64,000 bases of DNA. It comes from Linnemannia schmuckeri (lineage: Eukaryota > Mortierellomycota > Mortierellomycetes > Mortierellales > Mortierellaceae). Position numbers and translations under genes: made by a program. Shown piece by piece: positions 9,894 through 21,210 of this stretch. The notes under the pieces are model-generated. The model worked only from the letters and a program-made list of their open reading frames with translations. It was not told the origin of the DNA and made no database searches. Location: positions 744,001 to 808,000 of the forward strand of contig JANATG010000015.1 of assembly GCA_029449235.1 (NCBI GenBank), written 5' to 3'. Position 1 is the first letter of the stretch, and each line of letters opens with the position of its first letter.

Positions 9894-12800
9894 TTAGCGC
9901 TTTCTCTTCTTCTTTCTGTCGTTGTCAGAATCAGAGTCGGCCTCGCGTTTGGATCCTCCAAATTTCTTGTCATCAGCTATAAAGAAAAAAAGAGAAGGGT
10001 TGGGTGAAATTAGAAACACGAATAGAATGACAACCAGGCAAATTACACAAATCCAAAAATAATCATAATCAATAAGCGACTTACCCCTTTTGGCCTTCTC
10101 CTCCAAGGCATCCCAGTCCTCTCCAGATTCCTCATCTTCCTCTGATCCCGAATCTGAACCACCGCTATCGTTCGATGCGTCCGAAGCATACGAGCTCTCG
10201 TCAGATGATGATCCAAAGTCGCTTCCTGATGCCTCAAACTCGGACGCAGACTCTTCAGAATCTTCGGCATCCGACTCGATCGCCAAGAACGACCAACCAC
10301 CCTCCTTGTAGAACTCGGCAGGATCCTCCTGAATCGTCTTCATAATGGGCCCCCAGTTCAGGTTGACCGGTCCTTCGTAAAAGACAATATCCATGGAATC
10401 CAGCCAGTCCTTGACGTTATCAAGTTGTGACATAGGAATAGTGTTGACATGGATAGGGGTCTGAAAGTAATCTTTGAATGTGAAAACCATATCGAAGTTC
10501 TTGAGGCCAAACTGGATACGCTCCAGATGGACGATCTCGACATCGGCGAGAGTGACGACAAGGAAGGGAGCTTCACTCAGGTGGACGAGACAGTCTTGTG
10601 TGGGCTTCAAGAGCACATTGGTCCTAAAGGGTACTCCGTTGAAGGCAAGATCGCGGAATGGAACATCGACCTCAACCTTGTTATCGCTCTATAATAAATA
10701 GTCGTGAGATAGAGTTAGGTTTGTTGTGATGTCAAAAGACACGAGAGCGCTCGATTAAAGTTAATAAAAATAAGAATACTTACCAACTCGGTAATCTTCT
10801 CGCCAAACTGCTTGAACTCCTTGTTGAGAGCGGCGCGACGCTTCCGCTCCTCCTGTTCAGACGCCAACTCATCCTCGTCTCCATACACATATTTCCGACG
10901 ACGGTTTCCAGTCTCATCGAACTGTGCATCTGACGCCTCTCTGTAAAACTGGACGTGCTCGGTCTTCTTCTTTCCGATCATGATGGGATTCTTCAACTGG
11001 CAGTGAATCAAAACGATCAACTCGCCGTCACAAGGCTGGAAGAAAAGGTGCTTAATGTTGTTGAAAAGAACATCGATCCTGTTTTCGTTCCTGAGAGGCG
11101 AAACGTAGCGAAGACCGTTCGAGTGGATCTCCAGCTCTCCGGACCGCTTTCCGTCCAGTCCAGGACGAGCAAAGACATCGGGAAGTCTTGGAGGGCGCTT
11201 GCCCTTGACTTCAATCAACTTGTCCTGCTCAACAATGTCAGCCATCTCCTTGCGCTCTGACTCCTTCTTGACAGCGTTCTTCTTCAACTCCAGGATTTGG
11301 TTGTAGATCTCCGACATTCTTGGGCCGTCAGCACTCCTGAACGAAAGAGCACGCACAAAGTTGGCATTGGGGTTGTCGAATGGCTACAATTGTTATAATT
11401 ACAAAGGTTGTGTGTGCATATTAGAGACTTACTCAAGAAAGATAGTGCCAATTACAATATACGAAGGGTTTGGTTGCTTACGGTGTCGTCCTTCTTTCCG
11501 GGCTGTCCAGGTGTGATAAAGTTGAGGCGCAAGTAGAAGAACTCGCCTTCATCCGTCTTAGTGACCTTTTGGAGGGTCGAGATGTGGAAAGGAACGGGGA
11601 GTCCGTAGATTGGCAGCACCAAGGTATCGTTCCTCTGGTCGACAATAATCCTGAGACTGCTGACTTCCTTGGGTAATGCTGACTCTCTCTTGTAACTCTC
11701 AAACTTGCGGAACACACTCTTCGCGTTATCCTTCTTCAGGCTACCGGCATCTCCATAGCGCTCGAGGCCCTCAGCGTGCTTCTGGTCCGCCAAAAGTTTC
11801 TGATGCTCCTTTCTGGATTGGTCCTTGCTGGCCTCGTCCACTTCACTGCGGAACTTGGTGTTCAAGACAGCTGACTTGGCGGCGCGGGTGTGAGCGCCTG
11901 TCTCCTTCTTGACCGGTTCCTCCTCCTCCTCTGCTGGGTCCTTGAAGAAGTAAGAAACATCCGACAAGCTGGTATCGCACACCGTCAGAAGCTGTGGCGA
12001 TTCCTGTGTGACTCTGATAGTATCGATCAAAAGCAGCGAGTACCTGTACAAGCGGTGCATAAAAGCCGACATGTTAGGGCTCTTTCAAAATTGAGCGTCT
12101 CACGCGTTTGATAAAAATGCAACTAAAATAAGCAACATACTTCTTGGACTGCTCGTCCTCGGCCTTGGGGTTATCAATATCCTGGAAGCCGACAGAAACG
12201 CTGAAAATCATGTCGCGCTGAAGTTCCTTTGTGTTCTTGCTGTTCAAGAGATAGCTGGATTCTCGGAACTCCAGACCAGTCTAATTTTCGTAAATATAAG
12301 GTTCAGTAAAAGTTTACCTTTTTGTTACGACAGAAACATCGTAGTTCACCAGGCGTTCTGTTCCTTCAAACACCAATACTTACGCCGAATCCCAAGTTCT
12401 TGACAAACTTCTTCTCCAGCTCAGGACGCTTGTTCCTGATGTAGTCGATTGCCCGGCTGTAGACATCCTTGATCTGGGTTCCCTCCTTCATCGATTCGAA
12501 AACTTTGCGCTGGACGTCCAGAAGGAAGGTATAGTTCTTCTCCTGAGTCTTGTTAGGGTCAATCAAGAAGGTACGACCAATGTTGGAGCAGTAAGACTTG
12601 TAACGGACACCGAGGGAGCAGATAATGGTGCCGGCGTGCAGATCCTTGTCATTGGAGACAGCTGATGTTTTCAAATCGTAGTCGCCTCCACTTTGAATGA
12701 TAGGAGTGTAGCACCATTCAGGATTTCCTGATGCAGCCTATTATACGACACAAAAATAAACCTGTTAGTTTCCTAGTTTGTTTTGAATTGTCATGTCAAC

Positions 12801-14201
12801 AACTGTTAAACGTGCGTAAACTTACATCCGCTGGAAACTTGAGCTTTTTAAACATCTTTTCGTCCAAGAGAACATCCTCAGTCTTCTCGGCAAATTTCTC
12901 GTGTGTGATCTTGCGCTCCTCGTCGATAATCTTGGACATTTCATCAATAAACCAGTTCTTCATCAAGAGAGAACTCAGCCTGGTTGCGCTCTTGGTATAG
13001 CGCTATGAAAGCAAAGTATTATTGAATCAAAAACACTCGTGGTTAGCGATTTGAAATGCCCAGCAACTCCAAAATGCTAAATCGTCCATGTATCCAGTAA
13101 TCGAGCATGTGACATACAAGTTCCTCGTCATCCTTGATAGCAAAGACATCGGCAAAGCCACCCGACACATCGACATTCTCAAAGGGCTTATTCGAACCCT
13201 CCAAGGCAACCTTCCAGGCGCTGGCGAAAGCTCCTGTCTGTGTATCCTTTGCGAAAATACCGACACGGTTCTATATCACATAGCATCAAAATTGAGTCCA
13301 AGTCAGTAATACTGTGCCAATGTCAAACATAACGATTCAGCATATCACATAACAGTGAAACATACTCCGTGCTTGGCCATGATATCGGTCATCTTTTGGA
13401 ACAACTCCTCATTGTGGGCTTCATCCTTGGTGCGGGCGTGAATCTCAACTGGGAACTGCTGACCCTCCCACTGTTTGAGCGATTCCAGGATCTTGGCTAT
13501 ATACACATGCAAACATAGATACAATTATCGGGATGCGTCAGTGACCACTGCGCAGATGTCCATTGAGAAGTTGACGACGTCATTACTTGATAAGTTGCTG
13601 TCCAAAAGTCATCTACCTTTCTTGCTTCCAGTGACAATGTGAAGTGCCTCGGGGGTGAACAGCATCAGTGTTTGGGTGAGTTCATATCCGAAAAGCCAGA
13701 TCTAATAACGATAACAAAGAAAAAAATGCGTCGCTTATTCAGTATCATGGGTTCGCCGTCAATTATCACTGTCCCTGTACAAACATATTTCTTAATGTGG
13801 TGGCGTTTCCTGCAATTGTTATCGTTTATTATTTTTTTCTTACCTGCAACGCAGTTGTCTTTTGATAGACGTTATCCTCATCCGTCATGTCACCCAGAAC
13901 AACAAGCAATGTATTGACATTCTGGAAAGAGTCATCGGGACCGTTTGATTTCTAAAGAGTGGCGTAAGGATTACCAAAGGTCGAAAGGTAATTGAATCAG
14001 TACAAGCGCGTGGTTTCTGTATGTTTACAGTTGAGGATAAAAAGGCCGAGGTCTTGTTTGATTGCTGGGTGTTCTAGATGAAAGTGTGTATTTTGTCGAA
14101 GTTGGAGTGTAATCGGCAATCGGTACCTTCCAATGGTTGACGAGTCCTCGAGCCCTCCTGTGGAACAGTCGAGCGTCGATGGACACTTCGGTTGATGGCA
14201 T
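9894..14201 (-). CDS. SPT16: FACT complex subunit Spt16
   Basis: Histone chaperone subunit of FACT (partner Pob3/SSRP1), which loosens and restores H2A-H2B in nucleosomes during transcription and replication. Twelve exons close exactly to 1023 residues: 14127-14201, 13844-13951, 13617-13701, 13366-13496, 13118-13270, 12826-13002, 12384-12737, 12141-12280, 11482-12043, 10784-11383, 10085-10688, 9894-9976. The order is as expected. An N-terminal aminopeptidase-like lobe runs from about residue 1 to 440 (inactive in this family), with YTPIIQSGG and [20 protein letters not shown] dimerisation/linker part follows ([13 protein letters not shown]), then the middle domain with double PH-like fold, including [20 protein letters not shown] and [13 protein letters not shown]. 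It ends in a long Asp/Glu/Ser tail and a KKKRKR terminus resembling a nuclear signal. Length and motifs match the family closely. It is head-to-head with the GNAT gene across 337 bp. Confidence 0.97.
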
Positions 14202-14357
14202 GGTTGGAAAGTTATTGATCAAAGAGGTGAACAGCAGTGTCTCGTCGAGAAACACTAATTTATGGTGCGACAGACAGATCACAAGCCACCACCACTCACC
14301 ACTCAACCGTCACACGCATAGTTGAAGTGCGGCGTGCATGCATTAAGGTTTCTTGTC

Positions 14358-14388
<31 letters not shown>

Positions 14389-14538
14389 CTCAATCCTACA
14401 GCGTCGTTCCTCATTTTCTCAGGCGTGGGTCATAACCCAGTATTTAAAGGAACTTTTTTTTTGCTCCTTCTTTCTTTCCTTTCAACTGACCCCGCCTCCA
14501 ACCATCATCAACCCGCAGAAAAAACCGCATAAATCACC
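14202..14538. promoter_or_regulatory. Shared promoter of SPT16 and GNAT gene
   Basis: The two start codons are 337 bp apart on opposite strands, so both promoters must lie here or overlap. A T29 tract at 14360-14388 sits in the middle, as in nucleosome-excluding fungal promoters. GTATTTAAAGG near 14441 is TATA-like and about 90 bp before the GNAT ATG. Regulation is inferred from position only. Confidence 0.6.
14360..14388. repeat. Poly(T) tract, 29 bp
   Basis: Uninterrupted T run in the SPT16/GNAT divergent promoter. Confidence 0.9.
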
Positions 14539-15331
14539 ATGTCAACCGCCACAAAATCGCCCGAAGAACACGCACGCCTTCTCGAACTCCACAACTCCTT
14601 CAAACCTGTATGGCTTACAGAAACAATCCAATTGGGACCTTGGCTTTCCTCGGATCGAGACGTAGTCGCCAAGTACATGAATGACCCCAGGGTCTACGAG
14701 TCCTTGTTCGGTCCTCCAATCCCATACACGCTTAAGGATGCCGACGATTGGCTTGCGCTGCGTGTCGATAGGATGACCAAAGAGGGTACCCCGCTCGACT
14801 TTGCGTTTCGGGATATGACTCGGGGTGGTAGAGCTTTTGGATGTGTTGGCGCTTCGGACCATAGCGATGAAAACCTTGGCGAGGACGATACTGGGTAAAT
14901 GCATATGTACACACGCATGTCTTTGAAAAACTCTTGGATGAATACATAGCTCCTACCTCTCTATGAATCTAAAATCCTCTCCCTTTGGACTTTTTAGATA
15001 CTGGCTTGCACCAGAGTACCATGGTCAAGGTCTCATGGCAAAAGCACTGAAGATGATGCTTTACCGCGTCTCAGTGGTCGAGTGTGGCAAACGCAAGTTC
15101 AACTCGTTTGTCTTCGAAGGCAACTGGGCTAGTCGCAGAACCTTGGAGAAGGTTGGATTTGTTGTTCAGAAAGACATGACCCGGAGTATTGTCAAGTATG
15201 GCAAGACGATTCCGCAGTGGGTGCTTCGTCTTTACTTGACAGAGGAAGATGTTGAAAGATGGGGAAGGGAGACTCTTGAAGCTACACCTCTCCCTTCGTT
15301 TAGTCCAGTAAGGCCTCTGTGCGTGGAATAA
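14539..15331 (+). CDS. GNAT-family N-acetyltransferase (RimJ/RimL-like)
   Basis: Predicted acetyl-CoA-dependent N-acetyltransferase of the RimJ/RimL-type GNAT group; the substrate (protein N-terminus or small molecule) cannot be told. Exons 14539-14894 and 14998-15331 join in phase 2 to give 229 residues. The N-terminal half has the group's usual opening (TIQLGPWLSSDRDVVAKYMN) and a beta strand (LDFAFRD) leading to GRAFGCVG. The acetyl-CoA site follows the intron: YWLAPEYHGQGLMAKALKMM contains the Q/R-x-x-G-x-A-like loop (HGQGLMAKA). Then NWASRRTLEKVGF is the conserved N-x-x-S-x-x-x-L-E-K-x-G-F motif. The C-terminus is Pro-rich and short. It is convergent with the PA-TM-RING gene, with 86 bp between stops, so 3' UTRs probably overlap. 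Confidence 0.9.
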
Positions 15332-15417
15332 ACTAGGTAGTTTAATGAGTATGGTACAACTACTGTGGACAATAGTGAAAAATGATACAAGTTGGCTATT
15401 TACGGACAGTTCACGTC

Positions 15418-17486
15418 CTATTGTCGGTTTGGTGGTCTGACTTCGTCGAGTGGAGGAGGGATGGAGACAACGACGACTGGCTCGTCCGTAATTGCGGTGT
15501 TTGACGATCGTCCATCAATAGTGACTCCTCCTGGTATCATCGATTGAAGAGGAACTACGCCATTGACGTCTACGCTCCCTTGCTCTGCCGCATTAATCTC
15601 GGATTGTTGCTGAGTAGTAGGCCGACCGCGGATGCAATTAAAAGTACTGGAAAAGAATCTACCGACTCTGTCGAGCATGTTGGATCCATTGTGTCCGTAA
15701 TGTGTCCTTGAGGCAACCCATTCTGGTCCCAAGATAAACTCCATCAACCGGTCGTTTGGGAGAGGGACACCGACTTCTTCATTGGTAGTTTCGTTTCCAG
15801 TTGCATCTACTGAGGGCTTCATGCACTCAAACTTGCACAAGGGGCAGGTGGAACTCTTCCTCGTGAGCCAGGGGTCTATATAAATCAGGTAGAAAAAGGA
15901 ACACGTAAGTTATACTGTTCTCTCTTTTTAGTGTTGTATACATGTCCAAAGATCAACTTTACAAGGCTCTTACCAATACACTCGCAGTGGAACTCGTGAT
16001 GACAAGGCAGTGTACGGATCTCTTCACCTTCCGAGAATTCGTCGAGGCAAATAGCACATGTGTCATTGGTGAATTCTTCTTGGGGCACGCCATCAATATT
16101 AGCATCAAGAGTTTCCGCTGCCTCCAATGCCTTTACGGACCGAATAGATCGATCGGAAATAGATCCTGGACGAGAGTGTGTTCTCATTTCCACCGATTTG
16201 CCATGGCTACCAGCTTGTACTCCATTGAGTTTGGACTCTATTTTTCCATGTTTGACTGGCAGCTCTGCCAAGTGCAGAGTGGAAGTAGAGTCCACAGGCC
16301 TTTCCACAATGGTCGCCGAGGTTGATGGGGTAGCAACGGTGTTCTGTCCGAAGACCCTCACAGGGAATTCATCAAGAGTAGATTTGTCGATAGTTTTCCT
16401 CATCCGGATAGCGCCATTTGGAAGTAAGTCGCCTCCTCGAGCCAGTGCCTCTGCTCGGTATCTCTGTCGGAGAGCGTACAACCGACAATGCAAGATTACT
16501 ACATGGGGATTGAAAAGAGAGGAGATGACCATGAGTTATCAATGATCATTGCAGTCATGGTCGACAACATCATAACAAACATAGCACAGAGCAACACAGC
16601 GCAGACAATGGTACCTGAGACAGTGAAGGAGACACCCAAGAGGACTACGACAACAATAAGGACAAACTCCCAAATCACAGGCATACGTTGGTCGGGTGTC
16701 ACCTCCATCCGCACTCGGTCATAGTATGATACGCTGGAAGAGTCGTTCGATGTGCGAAGGTATGCCTTGAGCATTGTTCCAGTATCATACGATACAACGA
16801 GGCCAAGGATGTCCAATGGGGGGTCGTTGGGGTAGATAGCAGCGGTAGCACCTGAGATAGCGGACTGTCCTGGTCCATTGTAAACGATCGCAGCGACAGC
16901 ACCATTGCTCATCGCATTGAGCAGTTTCTGACGGAATGTGCAGTTATAATCGTTCGTAGGTCCGCCTCTCCTGATAAGAGCAATTTTGTCCAGTCCGAAC
17001 AGTTCTGGAGTCGGGAGTGTTGTATTGAGATCGATGCCAGGTTGGCAGGCATACCCCATATCGTAGAGAAGACCCTAGAGGAGAAAGTCAGATGATGCGG
17101 TGTGTTGTAAGACAAGAGTTACCGCCATGGAACCTCTCGAAAGATAACAACAATGGCTGGGTGATTAAATGTGGGTTAAGGGAAGAGAGGAGAAAATCGA
17201 GACTTACAGAGAGTCTGTTCTTGGGAATATCAGCTGTCTTGGCGATGAGAGCGACAGGAAGATCGTCACCGGCCATAACTAGGTCGAGGTTGTCGAGGTT
17301 GTCGAGGTCAGTGGAATGGTTTCTGACACTGACAATGTCGTAGGTGAGGCGAGCGGTGGAGATGCCAAAGATGGAGGCACCAGCAGAGGCTGTGAGAGTA
17401 GCAAGTAGCAAGATCAGAGGGAAGGCTCGAGACAACCCTGACCTTGTCAGTGGCTGTGTGTATGTCCGATTCTTCACTGTTGACAT
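15418..17486 (-). CDS. PA-TM-RING E3 ubiquitin ligase
   Basis: Predicted membrane-bound RING-H2 ubiquitin ligase of the PA-TM-RING family (RNF13/GRAIL type), acting on endomembranes. Exons 17208-17486, 16615-17074, 15974-16498 and 15418-15875 close to 573 residues. Order: N-terminal signal/anchor (PLILLLATLTASAGASIFG, about 22-40). A lumenal PA domain (about 55-190) has several N-x-S/T sites and the GAVAAIVYNG strand. The transmembrane helix is WEFVLIVVVVLLGVSFTVS, followed by HCRLYALRQRYRAEAL. A long linker follows, then RING-H2 with CAICLDEF, LPCHHEFHCEC and CPLC, and a Ser/Pro-rich tail. The intron at 16499-16614 has no frame-keeping value if retained; splicing restores the TM-to-HxxLY junction typical of the family. 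The last intron lies inside the RING after ECIG, in phase 1, exactly as in the divergent RING gene at 18594. Confidence 0.92.
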
Positions 17487-18593
17487 TGTTGCACAGCGGG
17501 TAGAGGGTGGAAGTGTTGTTGGTGGCAAAAAAATAGGGGGGAAGGGGGGTGCTGCAGGAAAAATGAAGAGCAAACTGAAATTCTTTGGGCGAAGCGAGGG
17601 GCGACAGAGGTAGTTGAATGGAGAAAGAGAAGAAAGATGAAATGAAAAGAATGAAGAAGGAATGACCAAAGACAATGTCCGGAAAATAAAAAAAAAATTA
17701 AGGACGGACGAAATGGGATTGATCGCCACAATACGTCAATGGAAAAGACGAAAAAGAAAAAAAGGAGAACAACGAGAAAGATGTGTTGTGCGTGGCGCTG
17801 AGACTTGGTGCGGACGGGAAAAAAGAATATGTATGTTTGTTCTTTCCAGGTCATGTGGTCTTTTGCTGGAGGATCCTTCGGGGCAGGAGCCAACATTTCA
17901 TGCTTTTTTCCTTTTGTTGTCCTCACGCGGACCAAAGCGGGGACTGATGAAAAAGCATATGTATGACGATGATCTGAGTGATATACGGTGATGGAAGGAA
18001 AGGACAGACCCATTTATGGATGTGTGGAGAAACATGCCCAGTGAAAATCATTACTCCGTTAAAAAAAATGTTATTTGCCGTCAACTTTGTCATTTTTTGG
18101 TGGCGACTTTGTTGCTATGTGTAGTTGGTTGGCCAGTCACCAGTCAAAAGCACGGTGACTATGCTTTGAACCAATTATGAGTGGAGAGAACGCAAGAAAC
18201 CAAAGAAAACCCCTTCGGCTGTTCGATGAGTGCCAATTCGATTTCATCGGTGTCATGCTCTTCCTCAGATTTGGTCTCACATGCAAAGAAATAAGGGTCA
18301 AAGAAAAGATATCCTCTTCACAGATTCCAATTTCACCGTCCAAGAGTCTTTGACTCTATCTAACCCTGTGTCTATTGTAGTCGTCCATACCCTAATCTAT
18401 CCTCCCACCCCTACCCTCTCTCTCTTTTTCATCTCTTCCTCTCTTCTCACTTTGTACTATACTTCCAGCACCTCCTGACCTCCTTCATTCCTCAACGGAA
18501 CTCGTCAATTTTCCGATCACAGCATCGTCGCCTTACTTTCACGACACTAGAGTGTGTCCCTCTTACCCACGACGCTCGCAATAAAAAAGCCAA
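17487..18593. promoter_or_regulatory. Intergenic region between the two divergent RING genes
   Basis: 1.1 kb between start codons. Both ends are rich in C/T runs on the coding strands (for example 18400-18475). No separate gene is supported; the open frames at 17474-18013 (-) are leader sequence. Likely holds both promoters and long 5' UTRs. Confidence 0.5.
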
Positions 18594-19873
18594 ATGGACG
18601 CAACTCCTGCGCTGGTAACTGTCCTGGCCCGGACAGCAACTGTGCGGACAACATTTGTTTCGGCTACTTATGTAATCGCAGAACCGACCATTACCCATGT
18701 CGACCCTATGCCTAATTTTACTCATGTACGTTAACCCCTATAGCAATAGGTGTTTTTATTTTTTTGTTATTCGTTGTCATTTTAACAATAGTCAATTTTC
18801 TTAACCCAACAATGTTCTCTTTGGCCTGGTGTTTTTTTTCCTGACATTTTAGTCTGCCGCATTCGTTTCCATGAGAATCATAACCGTTGGGGGACTGACC
18901 CTTCTCCTCATCGGACTATGTAAGCTTAAAGAATATTAGACTTCATGAAACCGCCGCTGAGGGGGTAAAAAAGGATGCTTACTTGAAAGAAAAGAACTGA
19001 CATTGTTCTATTATACTTGTCTAGGTTGCCTGGCGGCTGTGCTTCTTCGGTTTTCTCAGCATGGAGAGCACACGATACATCGAATTGAGCGTGAAAAGAT
19101 TCAAGTCCTCAACCAGGAAACCATCAACAAGTCCTTCCCCATCCGTGTCTATCCTTCTCAACAACTCATTTTCCTCGACAGTAACGACCAGCCAATCAGT
19201 TCTACAGCACTCACTGAACACGGGTCCTTTACTTCCAAACCAAGTCTGGACCAATCAGCCAGTAAGCCAACCACAGCTACCAGACAGGACAGTTTTCAGC
19301 AGCAGCAAGAGAACAACAACGAGAATGAAAAGGTTTCGATACAGGTCCCACCACAACATTCATTCATGGGACTAGGACTTGTGGGTCGACTCTGGAGCTG
19401 GGATTCTTCTCGCTGCAACTCGACCTGTAACTCGCCTAGCCCCAACCAGGCTGTTCGGATGCCATCATTCACGACAGCCATGATGCAAAAGACCCCTGTA
19501 TTGCCATCGAGCTCTTTCGCTATACCCATTACTCCCCAAGTTGGTTGTGAGATCCCGGAAGATCTCTGCTCCATCTGCCTTGGTGAATACGTTCCAGACG
19601 ACCGTCTTCGTGTACTCCCTTGTAGCCATGAGTACCATGCCGAATGTATCGGTAAGACTTACATCTCACTCTCAAAGTGGTTTATGTTGCGGATAATACT
19701 GCACAGGGTCAACTAGCATCCTTTTTTATTCATATATCTTTTCGGTTGTTCAACTAGACGTTTGGCTGACTCTCAAATCAACGCACTGTCCACTATGCAA
19801 GCACGATCTACTCATGGATGTAGTCCCAGTCACTCCAACGACCCCAGTACATATTGTCGAGGTACCATATTGA
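18594..19873 (+). CDS. Membrane-anchored RING-H2 E3 ubiquitin ligase
   Basis: Predicted single-pass RING-H2 ubiquitin ligase. Exons 18594-18725, 18853-18919, 19025-19651 and 19758-19873 close to 313 residues. A short Thr/Val-rich N-terminus with N-x-T (PNFTH) precedes one transmembrane helix formed across exons 2-3 (IITVGGLTLLLIGLCCLAAV, about residues 51-70). A long Ser/Gln/Asn-rich linker follows. The C-terminal RING-H2 has CSICLGEY, LPCSHEYHAEC and HCPLC, so all eight C3H2C3 ligands are present. Unlike its neighbour it has no PA domain. The final intron splits the RING after ECIG in phase 1, the same point as in the gene at 15418-17486, which argues for common origin. It is convergent with the methyltransferase gene (127 bp between stops). 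Substrate unknown. Confidence 0.9.
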
Positions 19874-20000
19874 ACAGAGTCAGCCTCAACCATTTGTGTG
19901 CTCCCAGCGGTACTTGTAAATACTTATAAATCAAGGCTCTCTTGTAGTCTCCGTCCCATAATCGTCTTTATTAAAGAGCATTGTAAATAGAGTGCTGTTT

Positions 20001-20961
20001 TTATGAAGATGGCGTATCCTGCTTGATCATATGGTAGAAAAAGTAGTGGAATGCAACGCCCAGAGTAGAAGTCTCCACAGTCCAGCATGGGCGCTCCAAG
20101 TGTCGTTTCCGGAAATGGGGCTGACCAAAGGTGATGTAAAGGAACTTGCCGCCAACCTTGAGGACTCGCACAACCTCGTCAACTTCCTGAGCCACAGTCC
20201 TGACAAGCTCCTCGTCTGGGTTCCAGACATCTCCACGATCGCACATCAATGCGTCCATAGTTCCCTTGTCGATCGCGATGTCGAACGATCCGGCTTCAAA
20301 CTTCAGGTCCTTGATGTCCATCTCGATCCCTGGAGTTGAACGAAATTAATATACTAGTCAGTCACGGTGGTCCATAATTGAGTGTGTATAGATAATCCTT
20401 TTGATCCTATACTCATTGAGTGATAGTAAATCGATGAGTTCTGCTTACATTCCATGCCAACACGATCCTTGCACTTTTCTGCCATGTTTTCAATGACAGT
20501 TTTTGAAAAATCAATGTTGAAAATGTTGTGGTATCCGTCATCATACATATCTTCCGAAAGAGCTATTGTTCAAATATCAATTGATTAAAAAGAAGCAAAG
20601 TACAGCCCCTAAAATTGGCTTGATGGACCCCATGATCAGGCTCGTTGAACTCGACTTCAAAACTAACATTATCCACATACTAGAGTTTCCGCATCCGAGC
20701 ATCAATATCCTTGCATCCTTCGAGGCGATGTGCTGGCTCAGCAGAGGCTTTAGATCCTCATAAGTCTTGAACCAGTCAAATGACTCTTCCTTAGCATAGC
20801 GCTCCTCCCTAGGAGTTGAAAATATAAGACCCTGTCACTTTTAGTATTGATGCAATTGATTCGATAATAATGTCCATAATGTCGCCCATTAAGCTGCTAC
20901 CGTACCAATACTCCTGTCTTTTGTAGGCGGTAGGATCGTCGGGTACGTCGGCATGAACCAT
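20001..20961 (-). CDS. eEF1A lysine methyltransferase-like (METTL13/EEF1AKMT4 type)
   Basis: Class I SAM-dependent methyltransferase close to the EEF1AKMT4/METTL13-N group, whose studied members methylate lysines of elongation factor eEF1A. Exons 20906-20961, 20681-20808, 20449-20562 and 20001-20329 close to 208 residues, typical for single-domain members. Visible motifs: an N-terminal YWEERYAKEESFDWF block, SAM-binding motif I LMLGCGNSTLSEDMY, then NIFNIDFS (acidic ribose-binding strand end), the family-typical SFDIAIDKGTMDALM, and a C-terminal VGGKFLYITFGQPHFRKRH. All are in the expected order and spacing. It is divergent from BUD13 with 249 bp between starts. Family assignment is strong; the exact target residue is inference. 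Confidence 0.9.
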
Positions 20962-21210
20962 GTTGTCTGTTGCTGTCGTGAATGAACCGTTAAGTTGGGT
21001 TGGTGATCAGGAAAAGCACAAAAAAATCGAAAATGAAAAAATCCGTTGGGCGGAGGCGATGTCACTAAGCCACTGTCCAGCCAGATTCATTCCTCCTTTT
21101 GAAGGTGTGAAAGTCAAAACCCTTTGCACCTTTCACAGATCTTCTTACCTCAAACACTCAAAACGCGTCTTAGCCTCGGTATTTTCACATCACTCCACCC
21201 CTGCCACGCC
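20962..21210. promoter_or_regulatory. Shared promoter of the methyltransferase gene and BUD13
   Basis: 249 bp between divergent start codons, with no poly(T) tract longer than 7. It must contain both transcription start regions. No known operator recognised. Confidence 0.55.

Noticed and set aside
17088..17207. Read-through of the first PA-TM-RING intron
   Set aside because: The open frame continues to a stop at 17088, but splicing at 17208/17074 links NRLS to GLLYDMGYACQP and the rest of the PA domain in frame.
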